This document shows, one piece after another, positions 8,918 to 15,731 of a DNA stretch of 16,378 bases (the first letter of the stretch is position 1; each line of letters begins with the position of its first letter). Made by a program: the position numbers and the translations under genes. Source of the DNA: Alistipes sp. GTDB lineage: Bacteria > Bacteroidota > Bacteroidia > Bacteroidales > Rikenellaceae. The stretch is taken from contig JAITWC010000143.1 of NCBI GenBank assembly GCA_031285485.1, forward strand, positions 1-16,378. The letters run 5' to 3'. The notes beneath the pieces are model-generated. The model did not search any database and was not told where the DNA came from. It saw only the letters and a list, made by a program, of their open reading frames with translations.

Positions 8918-10078
8918 ATGAAAAAGAGTTTACATGTATCGGCGGCCGGATTTGCGGCATTTGCGGCACTGACCGTGGCCGCCTGCGGCACAGGCACCGG
9001 CGCCGGCCGGGGAGAAGCCCCGGCACTGAAGGAATCGTTGACCGGCAGGTTCCACATCGGCACGGCGTTGAGCGCCGACCACATCCACGAACGCGACGCG
9101 CTGGCCGACGCGATCATAGTGCGCCATTTCGACGCCATCGTGCCCGAAAACTGCATGAAAAGCGGCCCCATGCAGCCGCGCGAGGGCGAGTTCTTCTGGA
9201 ACGACGCCGACCGGTTCGTGGAGTACGGCGAGAAACACGGAATGTGGATCACCGGCCACTGTCTGGTGTGGCATTCGCAGGCGCCGTCGTGGTTCTTCAC
9301 CGACGCCGACGGCAACGACGTCTCGCGCGAGGTGCTGATCGAACGCATGAGAAGCCACATCCACGCCGTGGTGGGCCGCTACAAGGGGCGCGTCAGGGGA
9401 TGGGACGTGGTGAACGAGGCCATCATGGAGGACGGCAGCTATCGCCAGAGCAGGTTCGTGAGGATCATCGGCGAGGATTTCATCCCTCTGGCGTTCCAGT
9501 TCGCCCACGAAGCCGACCCCGACGCCGAACTCTACTACAACGACTACAACGAGTGGTTTCCCGGCAAGCGCGACGCCATCGTGAAGCTGGTGGGCGAGCT
9601 GAAGGCCCGCGGGCTGAGGATCGACGGCGTGGGAATGCAGGGCCACGTGGGGATGAACTCCCCCACCGTCGACGAATACCGCGCGGCGATCGACGCCTAC
9701 GGTAAGGCGGGTGTGAAGGTGATGATCACCGAACTCGACATGAGCGCCCTGCCGTCCCCGACCCGGAGGGGCGGTGCGGGAGGCGCCAACATCGCCGACA
9801 CCGTGGGTTACCGTGAGGCGATGAACCCCTTCACGAGCGCGATCTCGAACGAGGTGAGCGAACAGTGGAACGCACGGATGGGCGAGCTGTTCAGGTTGTT
9901 CCTCGAACGCGACGACGTGGTGTCGCGGGTGACGCTGTGGGGCGTGACCGACGCGACGTCGTGGAAAAACGACTTCCCCATGCCGGGTCGGACCGACTAT
10001 CCGCTGCTGTTCGACCGCCAATACGGCGCCAAACCGGTGGTGTGGGACATTGCGAACATGGCGGGGGAAATAAAATAA
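8918..10078 (+). CDS. xynA: GH10 endo-beta-1,4-xylanase, lipoprotein
   Basis: This enzyme cleaves internal beta-1,4-xylosidic bonds of xylan. It has 386 residues, a single GH10 TIM barrel with no binding-module insert. The signal peptide has a lipobox (TVAAC) with lipidated Cys23, followed by a Gly/Thr-rich tether lacking acidic residues. GH10 landmarks run in order: VPENCMKSGPMQP (75-87), HCLVWHSQAPSWF (114-126), acid/base Glu167 in WDVVNEAIMEDG, YYNDYNEW (206-213), GVGMQGH (237-243), nucleophile Glu272 in VMITELDMS, and LWGVTDATSW (340-349). All catalytic residues are present. The AT-rich leader and the ATG before the signal peptide fix the start. It lies nine bases before the GH43 gene, matching the xynA-xynB pair of Prevotella. 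The gene name is by that analogy. Confidence 0.96.
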   Translation: MKKSLHVSAAGFAAFAALTVAACGTGTGAGRGEAPALKESLTGRFHIGTALSADHIHERDALADAIIVRHFDAIVPENCMKSGPMQPREGEFFWNDADRFVEYGEKHGMWITGHCLVWHSQAPSWFFTDADGNDVSREVLIERMRSHIHAVVGRYKGRVRGWDVVNEAIMEDGSYRQSRFVRIIGEDFIPLAFQFAHEADPDAELYYNDYNEWFPGKRDAIVKLVGELKARGLRIDGVGMQGHVGMNSPTVDEYRAAIDAYGKAGVKVMITELDMSALPSPTRRGGAGGANIADTVGYREAMNPFTSAISNEVSEQWNARMGELFRLFLERDDVVSRVTLWGVTDATSWKNDFPMPGRTDYPLLFDRQYGAKPVVWDIANMAGEIK

Positions 10079-10087
10079 ACCACGAAT

Positions 10088-11044
10088 ATGGAAAAGGCAA
10101 AGTACCTGTGGCCCGGGGATTACATGGCCGACCCCTCGGCGCACGTCTTCGACGGCAAGATATACATCTACCCCTCGCACGACCGGGAGAGCGGCATTCC
10201 CGAGAACGACAACGGCGACCACTTCAACATGCGCGACTACCACGTCTTCTCGATGGACGAGGCGGGCGGCCCCGTCACCGACCACGGCGTGGTGCTGTCG
10301 ACCGATACCATCCCCTGGGCCGGACGCCAACTGTGGGACAGCGACGTGGCGCGCAAGAACGGGAAATATTACATGTACTTCTCGCTCAAGGACAGGAACG
10401 ACGTCTTCCACCTCGGGGTGGCGACCGCCGACTCGCCCGCCGGGCCTTTCACGGCACAGGGCGACCCGATCCGCGGCAGTTACAGCATCGACCCGTGCGT
10501 GTTCGAGGAGGGCGGCGGGTACTACATCTGCTTCGGCGGACTTTGGGGCGGACAGTTGCAGCGTTACCGCGACAACAAGGCGCTGGCCGCGGAGGCTTTT
10601 CCGGCCGACGGCGAGCCCGCGCTGTGTGCGAAAATAGCGCGCTTGAGCGATGACATGTTGCAGTTCGCCGAGGAGCCGCGCGACCTTGTGATCCTCGACG
10701 AACACGGCAAGCCCCTCACCGCGGGCGACACCGGGCGCAGGTTCTTCGAGGCGTCGTGGATGCACAAACACAACGGCAAGTACTACTTCTCCTACTCGAC
10801 GGGCGACACCCACCTGCTGTGCTACGCGATGGGCGACAACCCCTACGGCCCGTTCACCTACCGGGGAGTGATCCTCAATCCGGTGGTCGGTTGGACGACG
10901 CACCACAGCATAGTCGAGCACAAAGGCAGGTGGTGGCTGTTCCACCACGACAGCGCTCCCTCCGGAGGCCGCACGTGGCTGCGCAGCATGAAGGTGGCTG
11001 AGCTGACCTACAACCCCGACGGCACCATAATAACGGTCGGCTGA
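10088..11044 (+). CDS. xynB: Cytoplasmic GH43 beta-xylosidase / alpha-L-arabinofuranosidase
   Basis: This is a glycoside hydrolase family 43 five-bladed propeller of 318 residues. It would split imported xylo-oligosaccharides (or arabinosylated ones) into monosaccharides. The three family catalytic acids are visible: Asp15 in MADPSAHVF (general base), Asp135 in SIDPCVFE (pKa modulator) and Glu221 in RRFFEASWMHKHNGKYY (general acid). The TTHHSIVEHKGRWWLF block (270-285) supplies the conserved His of the active-site floor. There is no signal peptide: the catalytic Asp lies only 15 residues from the start, so the enzyme is cytoplasmic. Length and the PSHDRES segment fit the short, single-domain GH43 group that contains Prevotella XynB. 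Xylosidase and arabinofuranosidase activity cannot be told apart from sequence. The next gene starts two bases after its stop. Confidence 0.94.
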   Translation: MEKAKYLWPGDYMADPSAHVFDGKIYIYPSHDRESGIPENDNGDHFNMRDYHVFSMDEAGGPVTDHGVVLSTDTIPWAGRQLWDSDVARKNGKYYMYFSLKDRNDVFHLGVATADSPAGPFTAQGDPIRGSYSIDPCVFEEGGGYYICFGGLWGGQLQRYRDNKALAAEAFPADGEPALCAKIARLSDDMLQFAEEPRDLVILDEHGKPLTAGDTGRRFFEASWMHKHNGKYYFSYSTGDTHLLCYAMGDNPYGPFTYRGVILNPVVGWTTHHSIVEHKGRWWLFHHDSAPSGGRTWLRSMKVAELTYNPDGTIITVG

Positions 11045-11046
11045 TC

Positions 11047-12021
11047 ATGGCGTTCGGAGTAGCGATCATAGGAACGGGAGGGATAGCCCGCAAAATGGCC
11101 CACACCCTGCGCGACATGGAGGGGGCGAGGCTGCGCGCGGTGGTGTCGCGGCGGCGGGAGACGGCCGGGGCGTTCGCCGCCGAGTGGGGCGCCGAAAGGG
11201 CTTACGACTCGTGCGAGGCGATGCTGGCCGACCCCGGTGTGGAGTTGGTGTACATCGCCACGCCCCACCCGATGCACCGGGGCGACGCGCTGAAGTGCAT
11301 CGAGGCCGGGAAACCGGTGCTGTGCGAAAAGCCTTTCACCGTTAACGCCCGCGAGGCGGAGGAGGTGCTGGCGCTGGCGGCAAGGAGAAACGTCTACGTC
11401 GCCGAGGCGATCTGGACGCGCTACATGCCGCTGACGCGCACCATGCAGGAGATCGTGGCGCGGGGCGACATCGGCACCCCGCGGATGGTGACGGCAAACC
11501 TCGGTTACCCCAACGCCGCGATGGAGCGGATGTGGAACCCGGCGCTGGCGGGCGGCGCGCTGCTCGACCTGGGGGTGTACACGGTCAACTTCGCGGCGAT
11601 GATCTTTCCGGGCGACCCGGCCGCCGTCACCTCGACCTGCACCCGGCTCGCGAGCGGCGTGGACGGCCAGAACAGCATCGCCTTCGGCTACCCCGGCGGC
11701 GAGATGGCGCTGCTGAGCAGTTCGCTCACCGCCAGGACCGACCGGCAGGGAACGGTGGCGGGCGACAGGGGGTTCCTCATAGTGGAGAACATCAACAACC
11801 CCGCGAGCATCACGGTGTACGACTTCGACTACCGCCCCGTGGCGCGGTACGACGCACCGGCGCAGATCACGGGATTCGAGTACCAGGTGCGGGCGGCTGT
11901 CGACGCCATCCGCGCCGGGCGGATCGAGACCCCGTTCATGCCCCACGCCGAGACGCTGCGCGTAATGCGCCTCATGGACGGGGTGAGGGCCGACTGGGGA
12001 TTGCGCTACCCGTTCGAATAG
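11047..12021 (+). CDS. Gfo/Idh/MocA-family NAD(P)-dependent sugar oxidoreductase, dihydrodiol/xylose dehydrogenase-like
   Basis: This soluble oxidoreductase has 324 residues. The N-terminal Rossmann domain carries GTGGIA (9-14), then VVSRRRE (32-38), where Arg residues after the second strand hint at NADP(H). The EKPFTVN segment (94-100) gives catalytic Lys95. The C-terminal alpha/beta domain has AEAIWTRYMP (119-128) and GGALLDLGVYTVNF (169-182), with Asp174 and Tyr178. These features match the branch with mammalian dihydrodiol dehydrogenase and fungal NADP-xylose dehydrogenase. The substrate is unknown. Tight linkage to GH43 (2-base gap) and uxuAB makes a pentose, an aldouronic acid or another uronate the natural candidates. 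The end of the gene leads into a pair of phased dyads (12041-12102). Confidence 0.9.
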   Translation: MAFGVAIIGTGGIARKMAHTLRDMEGARLRAVVSRRRETAGAFAAEWGAERAYDSCEAMLADPGVELVYIATPHPMHRGDALKCIEAGKPVLCEKPFTVNAREAEEVLALAARRNVYVAEAIWTRYMPLTRTMQEIVARGDIGTPRMVTANLGYPNAAMERMWNPALAGGALLDLGVYTVNFAAMIFPGDPAAVTSTCTRLASGVDGQNSIAFGYPGGEMALLSSSLTARTDRQGTVAGDRGFLIVENINNPASITVYDFDYRPVARYDAPAQITGFEYQVRAAVDAIRAGRIETPFMPHAETLRVMRLMDGVRADWGLRYPFE

Positions 12022-12040
12022 CTCGGCGGGTGGGAACGCG

Positions 12041-12102
12041 GGTTGCGCCCCCGGGCGCAACCCCGAACGAGACCAAAAAGTGACTTGCGCTCCCGGGCGC
12101 AA
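12041..12102. repeat. Pair of phased dyads, 42 bases apart, between the oxidoreductase gene and uxuA
   Basis: The first dyad (12041-12062) has perfect 10-bp arms, GGTTGCGCCC and GGGCGCAACC, separated by two bases. The second (12085-12102) has TTGCGC/GCGCAA arms. Counting from TTGCGC, the starts are 12043 and 12085, 42 bases apart, leaving a 24-nt spacer that includes CCAAAAAG. This is the dyad-plus-24-nt layout of the 8647-8875 array, in a diverged sequence. The remainder of the 120-base gap before uxuA is an AT-rich leader. Confidence 0.85.
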
Positions 12103-12141
12103 CGAAGACAGAACGATTTTAACTGATAATTGGAAAAACAC

Positions 12142-13326
12142 ATGGAAAAAACTTGGAGATGGTTCGGGCCGAAGGACAGGATCACACTGCCGATGCTCAG
12201 ACAGATCGGCGTGGAAGGGATCGTGACGTCGCTGCACGACGTGCCGGCCGGGGAGGTGTGGACGCCCGAAAAGGTCGACGAAATGACTAACTTTATCGCC
12301 GCCGCCGGACTTCACTGGTCGGTGGTGGAGAGCCTGCCCGTAAGCGAGGCTATCAAGTACGGCGGCCCCGATGCCGGCCGGCTCATCGAAGGCTACATCG
12401 AGAGCCTCGCGAGCCTCGGCAAGGCGGGCGTCAAAACGGTGTGCTACAACTTCATGCCGGTGATCGACTGGATCCGAACCGACCTGGCCAAACCGTGGGA
12501 CGACGGCACATCGTCGCTCTACTTCGACCGCGCGCGGTTCGCCTACTTCGACTGCCGCATCCTTGAGCGCGCGGGCGCCGAGGCCGACTACACCGACGCC
12601 GAAATGGAGGCCGTGAAGAGACTCGACAGGACGATCACACAGGCTGAAAAGGACGACCTGATCGACTCGATAATCGTCAAGACGCAGGGGTTCGTGCACG
12701 GCAACATCAAGGAGGGCGACAAGAATCCCGTGGCCATCTTCCGGCGGCTGCTGTCGCTCTACGACGGCATCGACCGCGACGCGCTGCGCGAGAACATGCG
12801 CTGTTTCCTGTCGCGGATCATGCCCGTGTGCGAGGAGTACGGCATCGGCATGTGCGTCCACCCCGACGATCCCCCCGTGCAGGTGCTGGGCCTGCCGCGC
12901 ATAGTCACCTCGGCCGGGGACATCGAGTGGATACTCCGGGCAGTCGACCATCCGTCGAACGGCCTCACCTTCTGCGCCGGATCGCTAAGCGCGGGCGCAC
13001 ACAACGACGTGGTGGAGATGGCCCGACGGTTCGCACCGAGGGTGAAGTTCGTCCACCTGCGCAGCACCGAGGTGCTGGACAACGGCAACTTCATCGAGGC
13101 GTCGCACCTCGCCGGACGCGGACACCTGATAGAGCTTACCCGGATATTCGAGAAACAGGGTGCGCCGGCGCTGCCGATGCGCATCGACCACGGACGCAAC
13201 ATGCTGGGCGACGCCGAGGGGGGCTACAACCCCGGCTACGGATTCTACGGACGCATGTTCGCCCTCGCGCAGATGGACGGCGTGATGGCAACGGTAAGGA
13301 ATGAAATAAACAACGATCTGATATGA
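12142..13326 (+). CDS. uxuA: Mannonate dehydratase UxuA
   Basis: UxuA dehydrates D-mannonate to 2-keto-3-deoxy-D-gluconate in hexuronate breakdown, in the cytoplasm, and needs a divalent metal. The frame is open from 12130 with a TTG, but the ATG at 12142 gives the family start MEKTWRWFGP and 394 residues, the same length as E. coli UxuA, so I chose it. Metal-site candidates are His240 in MCVHPDDPP, Cys278 in TFCAGS, His305 in VKFVHLRS and Asp349 in RIDHGRN. Their spacing (38, 27, 44) is close to that of the metal ligands I recall for S. suis mannonate dehydratase. TSLHDVPAGEVW near residue 30 is also typical. The last four bases overlap the next gene (ATGA), indicating translational coupling with the SDR oxidoreductase of the preceding step. 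Confidence 0.97.
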   Translation: MEKTWRWFGPKDRITLPMLRQIGVEGIVTSLHDVPAGEVWTPEKVDEMTNFIAAAGLHWSVVESLPVSEAIKYGGPDAGRLIEGYIESLASLGKAGVKTVCYNFMPVIDWIRTDLAKPWDDGTSSLYFDRARFAYFDCRILERAGAEADYTDAEMEAVKRLDRTITQAEKDDLIDSIIVKTQGFVHGNIKEGDKNPVAIFRRLLSLYDGIDRDALRENMRCFLSRIMPVCEEYGIGMCVHPDDPPVQVLGLPRIVTSAGDIEWILRAVDHPSNGLTFCAGSLSAGAHNDVVEMARRFAPRVKFVHLRSTEVLDNGNFIEASHLAGRGHLIELTRIFEKQGAPALPMRIDHGRNMLGDAEGGYNPGYGFYGRMFALAQMDGVMATVRNEINNDLI

Positions 13327-14138
13327 ACGAACAATTCAGCATTAAAGGAAAAGTCGCCGTGATAACCGGCGCGGGCGGTGTGCTCGGAGGCAGCATCGCC
13401 GGAAGTTTCATCGAGGCCGGGGCCCGCGTGGCGGCGCTCGACATCCGCCCCGAACAGTTGGAGGCCCGCGTGGCCGAACTCACCGCCGGCGGCGGCGAGG
13501 CGATAGGCATCGTGGGTAACGTGCTCGACGTGGCCAGCCTCGAAAAGGTGGCCGCCGATGTGGTGGCGAAGTGGGGACGCGTCGACATCCTGCTCAACAT
13601 CGCTGGCGGCAACACTCCGGGCGGAACGCTCGCGCCCGACGCGGAGTTCTTCGACATGCCCGTGGCCGAGTGGGAAAAGGTCACGAACCTCAACATGAAC
13701 GGCACGGTCTATCCGTCGATGGTGTTCGGGCGGGTGATGGCGCGGCAGAAGAGCGGGGTGATCATCAACGTGTCGTCGATGGCGGCATACTCGGCCATCA
13801 CGCGCGTGCCGGGCTACTCGGCGGCGAAGTCGGCCGTGGCGAATTTCACGCAGTGGCTCGCCACAGAGATGGCTATGAAATATGGCGAGGGGGTGCGCGT
13901 CAACGCAATCGCTCCCGGATTCTTCATCGGCGACCAGAACCGTGCCGTGCTCATAAACCCCGACGGCTCGCTCACCGACCGCAGCAAGAAGGTGCTGGCC
14001 AAGACCCCGATGGGACGTTTCGGCGACATTGCCGAGCTGAACGGCGCCGTGCAGTTCCTGTGCAGCCCCGCCGCCGGCTTCATCACCGGGGCCGTGCTGC
14101 CCGTCGACGGAGGTTTCAGCGCCTTCAGCGGGGTGTAG
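13323..14138 (+). CDS. uxuB: SDR-family D-mannonate (fructuronate) oxidoreductase
   Basis: This would interconvert D-fructuronate and D-mannonate with NAD(H), supplying substrate for UxuA. It is a 271-residue classical short-chain dehydrogenase. Visible elements are TGAGGVLG (15-22) for cofactor binding, Asp40 at the end of the second strand (favours NAD over NADP), NIAGGN (92-97), catalytic Ser152 in NVSSMAAYS, and Tyr165/Lys169 in YSAAK. The PGFFIGDQNRAVL loop (199-210) and the direct partnership with UxuA match the SDR-type mannonate oxidoreductase of Bacillus (YjmF). It is not the long-chain UxuB of E. coli, so the symbol describes function, not homology to that enzyme. The start overlaps the uxuA stop by four bases. 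The stop faces the osmC stop four bases away. Confidence 0.87.
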   Translation: MNEQFSIKGKVAVITGAGGVLGGSIAGSFIEAGARVAALDIRPEQLEARVAELTAGGGEAIGIVGNVLDVASLEKVAADVVAKWGRVDILLNIAGGNTPGGTLAPDAEFFDMPVAEWEKVTNLNMNGTVYPSMVFGRVMARQKSGVIINVSSMAAYSAITRVPGYSAAKSAVANFTQWLATEMAMKYGEGVRVNAIAPGFFIGDQNRAVLINPDGSLTDRSKKVLAKTPMGRFGDIAELNGAVQFLCSPAAGFITGAVLPVDGGFSAFSGV

Positions 14139-14142
14139 CCCG

Positions 14143-14553
14143 TCAGTCTTCGCGGTAGTTGTAGGTCACCGTCTGTCGGAGGTCGGGGTGGAGCGACCTG
14201 GCCACGGGACAGGTATTGCCCGCACGTTCGATGATCGTGCGGGTTTTTTTGTCGGCGGCAAACGGGAACCGCACCTCGATCTCGATCCCGGCTATTCGGC
14301 GCGGGTCGGCGGCCATCACTTTGGTTATGTCGAGCGTGGTGCCGGCCATGTCGATGCCCATGCGGGCGGCGGCCATGTCCATCAGCGTGAGCATGCAGCT
14401 GCCGAGCGCCCCGGCCACCATGTCGGTGGGCGAGATGAACTCGCCGCGGCCGTTGTTGTCGGTCGGTGCGTCGGTGGTGACGGTGTTGCCCGACTGCAAA
14501 TGTGTGATTTCGGTGCGCAGGGCGCCCAGATGCCTTGTTGTGAGAGTTGCCAT
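14143..14553 (-). CDS. OsmC/Ohr-family peroxiredoxin-like protein
   Basis: OsmC/Ohr proteins reduce organic hydroperoxides with a pair of cysteines, often with a lipoyl partner. This one has 136 residues, the usual size. The two redox cysteines are in place: Cys53 in GALGSCML and Cys115 in AGNTCPVARS. The region SPTDMVAGALGSC (41-53) is the family's central helix signature. The OsmC subgroup fits better than classical Ohr, but physiological role is unproven. It starts 16 bases after the pyrB stop on the same strand, so it is probably read from the pyrB transcript. Codons for residues about 104-115 also form the terminator used by the opposite strand (14219-14250). Confidence 0.9.
   Translation of the reverse strand: MATLTTRHLGALRTEITHLQSGNTVTTDAPTDNNGRGEFISPTDMVAGALGSCMLTLMDMAAARMGIDMAGTTLDITKVMAADPRRIAGIEIEVRFPFAADKKTRTIIERAGNTCPVARSLHPDLRQTVTYNYRED
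14219..14250 (+). terminator. Rho-independent terminator of the uxu operon, inside the convergent osmC-like gene
   Basis: Perfect 8-bp arms CCCGCACG (14219-14226) and CGTGCGGG (14236-14243) enclose a 9-nt loop, and seven Ts follow at once. Read on the plus strand it lies 81 bases after the uxuB stop. It has no T-run in the minus direction, so it works one way only. The sequence also encodes residues of the OsmC-like protein on the other strand. Confidence 0.85.
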
Positions 14554-14569
14554 AAGGGTGTCGTTTTAT

Positions 14570-15499
14570 CTATTTTACAGTTCCCAGCAGATAGCAAATT
14601 ATCGCCATTCGCGCATACACACCGTTTTCAGCCTGCGAGAAGTAGTATGCGTGCGGACTGTCGTCGACGTCAGCCGCTATCTCGCCGACACGTGGCAGCG
14701 GGTGTAAAATCCTCATCGAATCTCGTGATCCTGCAAGCATTGCCGCATGCAACACATAAGCATTCTTGACTCGCTCATACTCCATCGGGTCGTTAAATCG
14801 CTCTTTCTGTATGCGCGTCATGTAGAGTATATCGATGTCATCGAGGTAGCCGTCAAGTTCAGTGAGTTCGCTGTACTTCAGCCCCTTCTTGTCGAGCAGT
14901 GTGCGGTACTCCACGGGCATCCGAAGTTCGGGCGGCGAGACAAAAACAAATTCAGTATCGAAATGCGAGAGCGCTTCCAATAGTGAATGCACTGTGCGTC
15001 CGTATTTTAGGTCGCCCGCTATCATCACTTTTAGTCCGTCGAGCCGCCCTTGTGTTTTCTTAATTGAATAAAGATCGAGCAGCGTCTGCGAAGGGTGCTG
15101 GTTGGCTCCGTCGCCCGCGTTCACGACCGGAACCCGCGCCACTTCACTTGCGTAGCGCGCCGCCCCTTCGAGCGTGTGCCTCATCACGATCATGTCGCAA
15201 TAATTCGAAATCACGGAGATCGTATCGTGCAATGTTTCTCCCTTAGAGACGCTGGTGTTTGTCACGTCTGAGAAACCTATCACGCTGGCCCCCAGTCTAT
15301 TGATCGCGCTTTCAAAACTCAATCGAGTGCGGGTCGAGGGCTCGAAAAAGAGCGTTGCGATGACTTTCCCTTGCAGCAGGCCGCGACTTCGAACACCTCC
15401 GCCGGAAAGATCGTGTTCGAACTCGGCAGCAATTTCCATTACGCGCAGGATCTCGTCTTTCGTGAAATCGGTTATTGAAATCAAACTCTTCTTTCCCAT
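14570..15499 (-). CDS. pyrB: Aspartate carbamoyltransferase catalytic chain
   Basis: PyrB joins carbamoyl phosphate and aspartate to carbamoyl-aspartate, the committed step of pyrimidine synthesis, in the cytoplasm. It is 309 residues, full length for the family. Carbamoyl-phosphate site residues lie in FFEPSTRTRLSFE (51-63) and SVSKGET (83-89, Lys86). MRHTLEGAA (106-114), HPSQTLLDLY (135-144), GRTVHSL (167-173) and HPLPRVGEI (266-274) follow. Arg229 and Gln231 in TRIQKER sit at the same numbers as the aspartate-site residues of E. coli PyrB. Codon use is visibly more AT-rich than in the xylan genes. The regulatory chain gene pyrI, often next to pyrB, is not downstream; the osmC-like gene is. 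Control may involve the dyad at 15519-15535 in its leader. Confidence 0.97.
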   Translation of the reverse strand: MGKKSLISITDFTKDEILRVMEIAAEFEHDLSGGGVRSRGLLQGKVIATLFFEPSTRTRLSFESAINRLGASVIGFSDVTNTSVSKGETLHDTISVISNYCDMIVMRHTLEGAARYASEVARVPVVNAGDGANQHPSQTLLDLYSIKKTQGRLDGLKVMIAGDLKYGRTVHSLLEALSHFDTEFVFVSPPELRMPVEYRTLLDKKGLKYSELTELDGYLDDIDILYMTRIQKERFNDPMEYERVKNAYVLHAAMLAGSRDSMRILHPLPRVGEIAADVDDSPHAYYFSQAENGVYARMAIICYLLGTVK

Positions 15500-15518
15500 A
15501 ATAAATTTTCCAGTTAAA

Positions 15519-15535
15519 ATCCGAATAAATCGGAT
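15519..15535 (-). promoter_or_regulatory. Dyad in the pyrB leader, possible operator or mRNA hairpin
   Basis: Perfect 6-bp arms ATCCGA (15519-15524) and TCGGAT (15530-15535) surround a 5-nt AT loop, 20 bases upstream of the pyrB ATG. The symmetric sequence close to the start codon could bind a repressor or fold in the mRNA. No function is shown by sequence alone. Confidence 0.4.
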
Positions 15536-15670
15536 GGTTTATTTTCGGTTAAAATTTTATTGTTACCGCTACTGTCCGTATGGCTCAAAAACTCGATAAA
15601 AATCCGTCTACCGGAAGGAGCGTTTCTCTATCACGCGACGCCGTTGACATGTTCCGTTCTGCGTTTGGTG

Positions 15671-15731
15671 GTTGCCACCAAGGTGGCAACGGCAAAATCG
15701 ACCGAAAAACCCCTTGCGTCAGCCGATGCAA
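15671..15731. repeat. Third pair of phased dyads, 42 bases apart, upstream of pyrB
   Basis: The first dyad (15671-15690) has perfect 9-bp arms GTTGCCACC and GGTGGCAAC separated by AA. The second (15714-15731) has arms TTGCGT and ATGCAA, paired with one G-T wobble. TTGC starts are 15672 and 15714, 42 bases apart, with a 24-nt spacer that begins CGGCAAAA, much like the CGGGCAAAA of the 8647 array. The second dyad is weaker, so membership of the same family is likely but not certain. Confidence 0.65.

Noticed and set aside
8930..10948. 672-codon open frame antisense to the GH10 and GH43 genes
   Set aside because: It spans two well-supported genes and their gap and shows no domain. It is a shadow of high-GC codon use. 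The same holds for the long antisense frames at 5367-7166, 7154-8311 and 11008-12951.
12130..12141. TTG start for UxuA four codons upstream of the ATG
   Set aside because: The ATG at 12142 gives the conserved MEKTWRW start and the exact family length.
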